Origin: Flavobacterium soyae
GTDB lineage: Bacteria; Bacteroidota; Bacteroidia; Flavobacteriales; Flavobacteriaceae
DNA: 64,000 nucleotides
Assembly (NCBI RefSeq): GCF_021245985.1
Contig: NZ_JAJQXA010000017.1
Span: forward strand, 34,855-98,854
Direction of reading: 5' to 3'
The translations under genes and the position numbers were made by a program. Of the stretch, positions 1-6,392 are shown piece by piece; position 1 is the stretch's first letter; every line of letters starts with the position of its first letter. Below the pieces are notes generated by a model, which saw only the letters and a program-made list of their open reading frames with translations, made no database searches and was not told where the DNA came from.

Positions 1-96
1 TCTGAATTTCCCTTTCATACGGCATTCTATAAAATCGCCTTTTTCAGATTTTACGGTGTACCAGCTTCCTGTAGATTTATATACGATTCCTGTCAT
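1..96 (-). CDS. rsgA: Ribosome small subunit-dependent GTPase A, N-terminal 32 residues (cut by window edge)
   Basis: The reverse strand opens with ATG at 96 and runs off the left edge of the window. The 32 visible residues begin MTGIVYKSTGSWYTVKSEKG and continue with DFIECRMKGKFR. This is the start of the OB-fold domain of RsgA/YjeQ, the circularly permuted GTPase that helps mature the 30S ribosomal subunit. The GTPase domain lies outside the window. The gene follows the aromatic operon on the same strand but is separated from it by a hairpin and repeats, so it is probably a separate transcript. The call rests on recognising a short N-terminus only. Confidence 0.75.
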   Translation of the reverse strand, partial: MTGIVYKSTGSWYTVKSEKGDFIECRMKGKFR

Positions 97-172
97 TCTT
101 TAATTTTAGATTGCTGATTTTAGATTTTAGATTCAAACCTTAAAATCTTTGCAAAGATAAATGAATAATTTT

Positions 173-365
173 AACCATATAAGCTATATAAGTGAATATA
201 AATAAAGTGATCTTATACAGTCTGCATTAAACAAAAAATCCCCAACACTTCTTTCAAAGTGATGGGGATTTTAAAAAACAATCTAATTTTAGTATTGTGA
301 TATAATAAAACTCAAGAGCAAAGTTTAGAAAAAACTAAAATTAATTTATATCACTTATATGGTTT
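173..365. repeat. Inverted repeat pair AACCATATAAG / CTTATATGGTT
   Basis: AACCATATAAG at 173 is matched by CTTATATGGTT near 355 on the other side of a hairpin. The same word recurs as the arms of the palindromes at 12828-12903 and 39218-39269, so it is a dispersed intergenic element. No gene is visible between 97 and 373. Confidence 0.6.
233..272. terminator. Hairpin terminator downstream of the aromatic operon
   Basis: AAAAATCCCC pairs with GGGGATTTTT around a short loop, with an A-run on one side and a T-run on the other, so it could work in either direction. It lies about 100 bp past the stop of the DAHP synthase gene on the reverse strand. Confidence 0.65.
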
Positions 366-373
366 AGAAAAAA

Positions 374-1456
374 TTATGCGTTAAAAATTTTCTCTTGGTG
401 ACCAATACTTTCCTGGTGAATTGCTTTGAACATTCTCAAAACAAACTCTTCGGTAAGACCTTTTTTCTCACCTTCAAGAATCATTTTTCCTAATATTTCA
501 TTCCAACGGTTATTTTGAAGGATCGCAACGTTTGCATCTTTTTTCACCTGACCAATTTCGTCAGCAACTTTCATACGTTTTCCTAATAACTCTAATAAGT
601 TAGCATCAAGAACGTCGATGTTAGCTCTTAATTTTTTCATTTTTTGGCTGTACTCATCTGTAGTATCATCCGTTTTTCTGATAGTCAAATCTTTAATGAT
701 TTGTTTCAAAGCATCTGGAGTTACTTGCTGCGCAGCATCAGACCAAGCGTTGTCTGGATCGAAGTGCGTTTCGATAATCATACCATCGTAGTTCAAATCT
801 AAAGCCTCTTGCGTTACTTCAAAAATCATGTTACGATCTCCTGTAATATGAGAAGGGTCAATGATTAATGGTAAATCAGGGAATTTATTTTGCAATTCGA
901 TAGCAATCTGCCATTCTGGAATGTTTCTGTATTTAGTTTTTTCGTAAGTAGAGAAACCTCTGTGAATAACTCCTAATTTCTCGATTCCAGCCATGTGTAA
1001 ACGCTCAACACCACCTAACCATAAAGCTAAATCTGGGTTTACAGGGTTTTTAACCAAAACGATTTTATCAGTTCCTTTTAAAGTATCAGCAATTTCCTGA
1101 ACCGCAAAAGGGTTTGCAGTTGTACGGGCACCAACCCATAAAACGTCGATATCATGTTCTAAAGCTAGTTTACAGTGCGCTGCAGTTGCAACCTCAGTAC
1201 CCATTAATAAACCAGTTTCAGCCTTAGCTTTTTGTAACCATTTTAAACCAATTTCTCCAACACCTTCAAATCCTCCCGGACGCGTTCTTGGTTTCCAGAT
1301 TCCAGCTCTGAATACACTAACTTTAGAATCTTTTAATTCATGAGCGATTCTCAAAACCTGATCTTCCGTTTCTGCACTACATGGTCCAGCTATCACAAGT
1401 GGGTGATTTAAATTGAAATCTTCTAACCACTTTCTCATTTCTTTCTTATTTTCCAT
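374..1456 (-). CDS. Bifunctional DAHP synthase / chorismate mutase (type II)
   Basis: This enzyme makes 3-deoxy-7-phosphoheptulonate, the first step of the shikimate pathway, and also converts chorismate to prephenate. Residues about 1-260 form a type I-beta DAHP synthase with GPCSAET (about 25-31) and the substrate-binding stretch KPRTRPGGFEG. Residues about 270-355 form an AroQ-type helical chorismate mutase (RANIDVLDANLLELLGKRM). Its 360 residues match the C-terminal fusion known from Bacteroidota such as Porphyromonas. It is the last gene of the pheA-aminotransferase-tyrA operon, 12 bp after tyrA. The fusion places the entry step and the Phe/Tyr branch step under the same control. Confidence 0.95.
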   Translation of the reverse strand: MENKKEMRKWLEDFNLNHPLVIAGPCSAETEDQVLRIAHELKDSKVSVFRAGIWKPRTRPGGFEGVGEIGLKWLQKAKAETGLLMGTEVATAAHCKLALEHDIDVLWVGARTTANPFAVQEIADTLKGTDKIVLVKNPVNPDLALWLGGVERLHMAGIEKLGVIHRGFSTYEKTKYRNIPEWQIAIELQNKFPDLPLIIDPSHITGDRNMIFEVTQEALDLNYDGMIIETHFDPDNAWSDAAQQVTPDALKQIIKDLTIRKTDDTTDEYSQKMKKLRANIDVLDANLLELLGKRMKVADEIGQVKKDANVAILQNNRWNEILGKMILEGEKKGLTEEFVLRMFKAIHQESIGHQEKIFNA

Positions 1457-1468
1457 CTTATTTTTAAT

Positions 1469-2329
1469 TTATTTCTTAGTTGTTGTTAATCCGTTTAATA
1501 TCTCTTTTATTTTATTTGTGCTTTCCATTTCTTCAAAAATGGCATTGTAATTTTCATCTTTCAGCAAATCCCTAAACCGACTGAGATTTGAAATATATTC
1601 TTCTAAGGTTTCCAGAACGTGTTCTTTGTTCTGCTTAAAAATCGGCGTCCACATTGCGGGCGAACTTTTTGCTAAACGAACGGTACTTTCAAATCCACTC
1701 CCCGCCATATCAAAAATATCCTGCTCGTCTTTTTCCTTATTCATTACCGTTTTACCCAGCATAAACGAACTAATGTGCGACAAATGCGAAACGTAAGCAA
1801 TGTGTTTATCGTGCGAAGTCGGGTCCATATATCGAATCCTCATTCCTATTTCGCTGAAAAGCTTTAATGCCTTTTCCTGCAATTTAAAAGTGGTTTTTTC
1901 CACTTCGCAAATAATGTTTGTTTTTCCTTTAAACAAACCTTTTATTGCCGCCGAAGGTCCTGAAAACTCTGTTCCTGCTATCGGATGCGTGGCAATAAAA
2001 TTTCTTCTTTTTGGGTGGCTTGCTACTGCTTCGCAAATTGGTTTTTTCGTCGAACCAACCTCAAAAACAATTGTTTTGTCTCCAACTAAATTCAGAACTT
2101 TAGGCAAAACCGTCAGCGCCACATCAACTGGAACCGAAACAATTACAAAATCGGCTTCTGCCAAATCTTCAAAACTTCCTGCTTCATCGATAACTCCTAA
2201 ATCAATGGCTTCCTGCAAATGTTTTTCGTTGCTGTCAATTCCAAAAATTGTCGAATCAGGATGCTGGTCTTTGATGTCCAGCACCATCGAACCGCCTATT
2301 AATCCTATTCCTATTACGTATACTTTCAT
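1469..2329 (-). CDS. tyrA: Prephenate dehydrogenase
   Basis: It oxidises and decarboxylates prephenate to 4-hydroxyphenylpyruvate on the tyrosine branch. The 286-residue protein opens with the Rossmann motif KVYVIGIGLIGGS and contains THPIAGTEFSG and HDKHIAYVSHLSH, typical of TyrA. The ATG at 2329 was chosen because the nucleotide-binding strand starts directly after it; the reading frame is open 21 codons further upstream, but that extension has no family resemblance. It lies between an aminotransferase and the DAHP synthase fusion. There is no mutase or ACT domain; the mutase is supplied by the fused downstream gene. Confidence 0.93.
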   Translation of the reverse strand: MKVYVIGIGLIGGSMVLDIKDQHPDSTIFGIDSNEKHLQEAIDLGVIDEAGSFEDLAEADFVIVSVPVDVALTVLPKVLNLVGDKTIVFEVGSTKKPICEAVASHPKRRNFIATHPIAGTEFSGPSAAIKGLFKGKTNIICEVEKTTFKLQEKALKLFSEIGMRIRYMDPTSHDKHIAYVSHLSHISSFMLGKTVMNKEKDEQDIFDMAGSGFESTVRLAKSSPAMWTPIFKQNKEHVLETLEEYISNLSRFRDLLKDENYNAIFEEMESTNKIKEILNGLTTTKK

Positions 2330-2453
2330 ATTTATTTTTATTAGAAGCTGTTTCCTGCTATCCGCTGTATCTTTTATGGTGAACCCCACCATAAAAGGAT
2401 GCCGCTTCTATCAGGGCTAGGGCTTCTCGTTTTTCAAGACCTTTTATTTTTTC

Positions 2454-2520
2454 TGTCACCCTGAGCGAAGTCGAAGAGCTTTCCAATCTGGGTGTGGCTT
2501 CGACTTCGCTCAGCCTGACA
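2454..2520. repeat. REP-like palindrome inside the aromatic operon
   Basis: TGTCACCCTGAGCGAAGTCG (left arm, 2454-2476) pairs with the complement at 2498-2520, with 21 of 23 positions matching. The core CTGAGCGAAGTCGAAG recurs near 26095 and 57005. It occupies the unusually long 223-bp gap between the aminotransferase and tyrA and could form an RNA hairpin within the message. Confidence 0.75.
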
Positions 2521-2552
2521 ATCTAAAATCTAAAATCTGATATCTAAAATTT

Positions 2553-3698
2553 TCAAAATCGATCAATCGCTTCTTGTACTTTTTCTTCTTTTACACACAA
2601 TGAGAATCTGATATACCCTTCACCGTTGCTTCCAAAAATAGTTCCCGGTGTAATGAAAATATGTTTCTCATATAATATTTCGTCAATGAACTTCTCTGCT
2701 GATGCTATTCCTTCTGGAAGTTTTGCCCAGACAAAAAGCCCAACTCCTTCTTTATAAACTTTGCAGTTTAACTTTTCTGCTAACTTTTCAGTTAATTCTC
2801 TACGGCGTCTGTAAATTTTGTTTTGATCTTCGAACCAAGACTTATCACAATTCAACGCTGCTACTGCACCTTTCTGAATTCCATAGAACATTCCGCTGTC
2901 CATGTTGCTTTTTACTTTTAGGACTGCATCGATAATTTCAGGATTTCCTAAAACCATCCCGACTCTCCATCCTGCCATGTTGAAAGTTTTGCTTAAAGAA
3001 TTTAATTCTAAAGCTACATCCTTCGCTCCTTCAACCTGCAACAAACTCATTGGGTTATCATTCAAAACAAAACTATACGGATTGTCGTTGATCAATAATA
3101 TATTGTGTTTCTTAGCAAAAGCAACCAATTTTTCAAATAACGCTAAACTTCCTCTTGCTCCTGTTGGCATGTGCGGATATCCCAGCCACATAATTTTTAC
3201 TTTCGAAAGATCTAATTTTTCCAAAGCTTCAAAATCCGGTTCCCAGGCATTTTCTTCTTTCAAATCATAATAAATCGGAACTGCCTGAACCAAATTAGTT
3301 ACCGAAGTATAAGTTGGATAACCCGGATTTGGAATTAAAACGTGATCGCCTTCATTTAAAAAAGCTAACGAAATGTGCATAATTCCTTCTTTTGAACCCA
3401 TCAAAGGCAAAATCTCATTATTAGGGTTCAACTCAACACCAAATTGATTCTGATAAAAATCTGCCATCCCTTTTCTCAATTCCGGTAATCCCTGATAGCT
3501 TTGATAACCATGCCCGTTTTCATCTTGAATTGCTGCAGCGACTGCTTCAATTACTGCTTTTGACGGACTCAAATCAGGGCTTCCGATTCCCATATTGATG
3601 ATCGATTTTCCTTCAGACTGTAGTTGACGAACTTCTCTCAATTTTGATGAGAAGTAGTATTCTTCAACTGTATCTAATCTTTTTGCTGTTGTAATCAT
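2553..3698 (-). CDS. PLP-dependent aminotransferase, class I/II (probable aromatic aminotransferase)
   Basis: This 381-residue fold type I aminotransferase has the lysine of the Schiff base in SLSKTFNMAGWRVG (about residue 236), the NDNPYSFV loop and a C-terminal arginine segment (GYIRFSLC). Its place between pheA and tyrA implies that it transaminates phenylpyruvate and 4-hydroxyphenylpyruvate to Phe and Tyr. The sequence alone does not fix substrate choice, and related enzymes include LL-diaminopimelate and aspartate aminotransferases. It starts 88 bp after pheA. Confidence 0.85.
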   Translation of the reverse strand: MITTAKRLDTVEEYYFSSKLREVRQLQSEGKSIINMGIGSPDLSPSKAVIEAVAAAIQDENGHGYQSYQGLPELRKGMADFYQNQFGVELNPNNEILPLMGSKEGIMHISLAFLNEGDHVLIPNPGYPTYTSVTNLVQAVPIYYDLKEENAWEPDFEALEKLDLSKVKIMWLGYPHMPTGARGSLALFEKLVAFAKKHNILLINDNPYSFVLNDNPMSLLQVEGAKDVALELNSLSKTFNMAGWRVGMVLGNPEIIDAVLKVKSNMDSGMFYGIQKGAVAALNCDKSWFEDQNKIYRRRRELTEKLAEKLNCKVYKEGVGLFVWAKLPEGIASAEKFIDEILYEKHIFITPGTIFGSNGEGYIRFSLCVKEEKVQEAIDRF

Positions 3699-3786
3699 TT
3701 TTTTATTGCTTTAGGCCGTAAGCTTTAGGCTTTAGGCTCTTTTTAAACTTTCTATTTTGGACTTTAAGACTTTCGACTTTCCAACT

Positions 3787-4626
3787 TTAAGACTCACTTA
3801 AAGGTCTTGTATTTTTATATTCTCCCAACACTTTAAAATATTCTGCCATTATGTTTAATAACGCTTTGGCTTTTGCAAAATCTTCGTATTTTTCAAATGT
3901 CACGTCTACGAAGAATGAATATTTCCAAGGCGTTTCAATTTTTGGAAGCGACTGGATTTTTGTCAAATTCAGTTTGCAGTCGCTCATTACATTCAAAACC
4001 GCTGCTAAGCTTCCTCTTTTGTGATCTAATTCAAATTTGACAGATGCTCTGTTAATTTCGCTTTCCGGCAAAAATGAATTTTGCTTTTTGATGATTACGA
4101 AACGTGTCATATTATTTTTGATCGTTTGAATAGATGGCGCAATAATATCTAAATCATACATTTCAGAAGCTGTTTCACTTGCAATTGCAGCAATTCCGAT
4201 TAATTGTTTTTCCTGAATTCTTCTTGCTGTTTCGGCTGTATCTTTATCCTCAACCAATTTGATATTTGGATATTGTTTCAGGAAATCCATGCATTGCAAA
4301 AGTGCCATCGGGTGTGAATGAACTTCTTTTATATCTTCAATTTTCTGGCCTTTTAAAGCCATTAAATTCTGCTGAATATTTAAATAATGCTCTCCAATAA
4401 TATGTAAATTATTCTTATCGATCAAAGCATAATTCGGGATAATTGGCCCGGCAATTGAATTTTCGATCGCCATAACCGCCTGATCTGATTTTCCGGCAAT
4501 AAGGCTGTCAATTAATTCTTCAAAGGACAAACATTCATCAATATCCACATTTTCAGAGAAATACTCCTTCACAACCTGATGATGAAAAGATCCTTTAATA
4601 CCTTGTATTGCAATTTTCGTTGTCAT
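3787..4626 (-). CDS. pheA: Prephenate dehydratase
   Basis: It converts prephenate to phenylpyruvate. Residues 1-180 form the periplasmic-binding-like catalytic domain (IQGIKGSFHHQVVKEYF; AIENSIAGPI; the TRF motif in MTRFVII). Residues about 192-270 form an ACT domain (FELDHKRGSLAAVLNV) with the ESR-like segment LTKIQSLPK, which in this family senses Phe. The 279 residues match monofunctional dehydratases without a mutase domain. It is the first structural gene of the operon and its ATG lies 6 nt after the U-run of the attenuator, so its expression depends on the leader. Confidence 0.94.
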   Translation of the reverse strand: MTTKIAIQGIKGSFHHQVVKEYFSENVDIDECLSFEELIDSLIAGKSDQAVMAIENSIAGPIIPNYALIDKNNLHIIGEHYLNIQQNLMALKGQKIEDIKEVHSHPMALLQCMDFLKQYPNIKLVEDKDTAETARRIQEKQLIGIAAIASETASEMYDLDIIAPSIQTIKNNMTRFVIIKKQNSFLPESEINRASVKFELDHKRGSLAAVLNVMSDCKLNLTKIQSLPKIETPWKYSFFVDVTFEKYEDFAKAKALLNIMAEYFKVLGEYKNTRPLSES

Positions 4627-4632
4627 ATATTC

Positions 4633-4661
4633 AAAAAAAAATCCTGATTTGCATCAGGATT
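4633..4661 (-). terminator. Attenuator terminator before pheA
   Basis: Read on the reverse strand, AATCCTGA-TGCAAA-TCAGGATT is followed by a run of T: an 8-bp stem with a 6-nt loop. It ends 6 nt before the pheA start codon. Placed upstream of its own operon and after a short leader frame, it is an attenuator and not an ordinary terminator. Confidence 0.85.
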
Positions 4662-4720
4662 GTATATTAGTTTTATTTGTCTTAGAAATATTTCTCAAAT
4701 AACCATAGCACAATCCTGAC
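4654..4720 (-). promoter_or_regulatory. Antiterminator pairing in the pheA leader
   Basis: The segment TCAGGATTGT inside the leader peptide frame (4710-4719 on the reverse strand) is exactly complementary over 10 nt to ACAATCCTGA (4654-4663), which holds the 5' arm of the terminator. G-U pairs extend it to about 12. The two structures exclude each other. A ribosome stalled on the Phe/Tyr codons about 9 nt upstream would leave this segment free and favour antitermination; one that reaches the stop codon would cover it. Confidence 0.8.
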
Positions 4721-4775
4721 TTCTACTAAAGAAGAAATAAAAACTGTTGCTAAAATAAAAACGGTTACTTGCCAT
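4695..4775 (-). CDS. pheL: Phe/Tyr-rich leader peptide of the pheA operon (26 codons)
   Basis: ATG at 4775 opens a 26-codon frame ending in TGA at 4695. Its control region reads NRFYFSNSFYFFF, so six Phe and two Tyr fall within 11 codons (residues 6-16). The following codons (SRSQDC) overlap the antiterminator segment, and the stop lies about 30 nt before the terminator stem. Length, codon content and position match leader peptides of enterobacterial attenuators, though this sequence itself is not one I recognise. The symbol is given by function. The presence of Tyr codons suits an operon that also makes tyrosine. Confidence 0.82.
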   Translation of the reverse strand: MASNRFYFSNSFYFFFSRSQDCAMVI

Positions 4776-4804
4776 TTTGTTTGTGTTATTTTGTAAATTC
4801 TCTG

Positions 4805-4834
4805 CGAATGTATAAATTATTTTTACTGCACCAA
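4805..4834 (-). promoter_or_regulatory. Promoter of the pheA leader
   Basis: On the reverse strand TTG (4832-4834), a 19-nt spacer and TACATTCG (4805-4812) fit the Bacteroidota consensus TTG-N19-TAnnTTTG with one mismatch. Transcription would start near 4800, about 25 nt before the leader peptide ATG. Confidence 0.6.
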
Positions 4835-5194
4835 AAAAAATATTGTATTTTATGAAACAAAAAAGGATTTCTTAACAAAATTAGGATGATTTGTATGATA
4901 ATATAAAAATATGGGCTTAAAATGAGATATTTATAATTGAGGTTTTTCTGAAATTCTAAGGTAGTAAGTTGCTAAGCAACTAATTTTCTGCCACGAATTT
5001 CACAAATTTACACAAATCATTATGGCTTTAAAATTCAATTTCTCGAATTATAACAAATTCTTTTGCTCTGTCTGTCATTTCCGACAGAGAAGAAATGACA
5101 CTAGAAACTCGACAAAGATTGACGACTTTAGTCAGGGAATACCTAGCGTGATTTCTCGTCCAGCGAAATGACAAAAAAGAGAACTATAGAAACA
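4835..5194. other. Intergenic region with a repeat, no gene seen
   Basis: This stretch is AT-rich, has no convincing reading frame, and carries the palindromic repeat at 5072-5172 plus a short fragment (CCACGAATTTCACAAATTTA) that resembles the repeat at 18901-18944. Confidence 0.6.
5072..5172. repeat. Palindromic intergenic repeat (TGTCATTTC family)
   Basis: The outer arms TGTCATTTCCGACAGAGAAG and the complement of TTCTCGTCCAGCGAAATGAC are imperfect mirror images. The middle contains CTCGACAAAGATTGACGA, which is nearly the same as CTCTACAAAGATTGACGA in the larger element at 56887-57100, so both belong to one family. Confidence 0.7.
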
Positions 5195-5467
5195 TTACTT
5201 ATAAATTAAAAATTCATCGACAAACACTTTTTCTTCATCTATATATAAAAAGTAATTTCCAATTGTTTTTTGTTCCTGTTGCGAACTAAGTTCTAATCTT
5301 ATTTCAATACAAGGTGTTACAATAAAATCATGATCCATTAAGATTGAAATAGATTTTGGAGAAGCCAGGCATTTTTCCCGACATTCTTCATCAATATTAT
5401 TATAATACGCAACTGCAAGATTGTAAAGCATTACCTTATCCTCAATAATGTTTTTATATAAATCCAT
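5195..5467 (-). CDS. Hypothetical protein, 90 aa
   Basis: I do not recognise this protein. It is a soluble, acidic 90-residue chain (MDLYKNIIEDKVMLYNLAVA at the start, ending FVDEFLIYK) with no signal peptide or membrane segment. It follows the preceding small gene by 3 bp on the same strand, so the two are probably translated together. Small acidic proteins in such pairs can be orphan immunity proteins, but nothing here proves it. Confidence 0.65.
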   Translation of the reverse strand: MDLYKNIIEDKVMLYNLAVAYYNNIDEECREKCLASPKSISILMDHDFIVTPCIEIRLELSSQQEQKTIGNYFLYIDEEKVFVDEFLIYK

Positions 5468-5470
5468 TTG

Positions 5471-5680
5471 TTATTCTTCAATTTTACAATTAACACCAAT
5501 TCTTTCTGCTTCTTCTAAAAACTCTTTTGCGATGTTTAAATCTTCTATTTCTAAAATTATGACATTATCATCTAAAAGCATATCGGTATTTGTTTTAGAA
5601 TCAACTAAAGACATTCTGAGTTTCTCCTGCTGCAACTTTGTGAGGGATATTTTAAGCAATCCCTCTCTCCAGCTTTCCAT
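5471..5680 (-). CDS. Hypothetical protein, about 69 aa
   Basis: This is a small acidic protein with a Leu-rich amphipathic start (MESWREGLLKISLTKLQQ) and an acidic C-terminus (AKEFLEEAERIGVNCKIEE). I placed the start at ATG 5680; a GTG at 5695, only 2 nt after the preceding stop, would add five residues and is a real alternative given the tight spacing. I know no function. It is the middle gene of a three-gene cluster. Confidence 0.6.
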   Translation of the reverse strand: MESWREGLLKISLTKLQQEKLRMSLVDSKTNTDMLLDDNVIILEIEDLNIAKEFLEEAERIGVNCKIEE

Positions 5681-5697
5681 TATTACTTTTACCACAA

Positions 5698-6192
5698 CTA
5701 TCTTTTTATAGCATCAAAATCCTTCTGTGTCATAACCTTTTTAGCAAGCATAAGATTTAACCAGTCTTCAATTGGTTTCTTAGATATTTTATCTAATTTG
5801 CTAATATCAATTTTTTCAAAATCAGAATAATCTGCGCCGTACTTCTCATACAACGCTTGAAGATAATCATAATATCCTCTTTCATAATTGTATTTTAAAG
5901 CCATGATTTTGGAGTAAACCATCACGCTATCTGTTCGCACCTCTTTACCACATTCTTTAAAATCATAAAAAAGCTCTAAATAAGCATCTTCATCTCCCTT
6001 CTTTTTAACTCTATTAACCAATGTATCGTAATTGGTCGCTATAGTATTCATCGTAACAACTTCATCCTGATCAACATCTTCATGATTCTTTTCTTCCTTT
6101 GCAATCTTAACTTCTTTTATCTTATTTACTTCCTTCTCTTTGCATGAAACAAAAACGAGTACTAGCAATATAAAAATGATTTTTCCTTTCAT
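5698..6192 (-). CDS. Small lipoprotein of unknown function
   Basis: The 164-residue protein starts with a signal peptide and lipobox (MKGKIIFILLVLVFVSC, Cys at about 17), followed by a Lys/Glu-rich linker. It should be exported and lipid-anchored. The rest is helical and charged with no domain I recognise. It is the first gene of the cluster that continues with the 69- and 90-residue proteins, both lacking export signals, so they may not share a compartment. Confidence 0.7.
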   Translation of the reverse strand: MKGKIIFILLVLVFVSCKEKEVNKIKEVKIAKEEKNHEDVDQDEVVTMNTIATNYDTLVNRVKKKGDEDAYLELFYDFKECGKEVRTDSVMVYSKIMALKYNYERGYYDYLQALYEKYGADYSDFEKIDISKLDKISKKPIEDWLNLMLAKKVMTQKDFDAIKR

Positions 6193-6392
6193 AAATTTCT
6201 AATTTTAATTATTTCTTAGCCACGATTGCAGTGGAAATCCTTTATATTTTTTCTTTAAAAATATAAAGATTGAAACGAAAAGCGGGAAATAGCTCTAAAA
6301 AAATAAAAGCAGCTATCATTACAATAACTGCTTTCTATTAACTAAAGAATAAACTTTTTCTCTTTCTTCTAATTTCTTTCTTCTAAAAAAAA

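Noticed and set aside
1800..2420. 206-codon forward frame over tyrA
   Set aside because: It mirrors the well-supported tyrA gene and has no family features.
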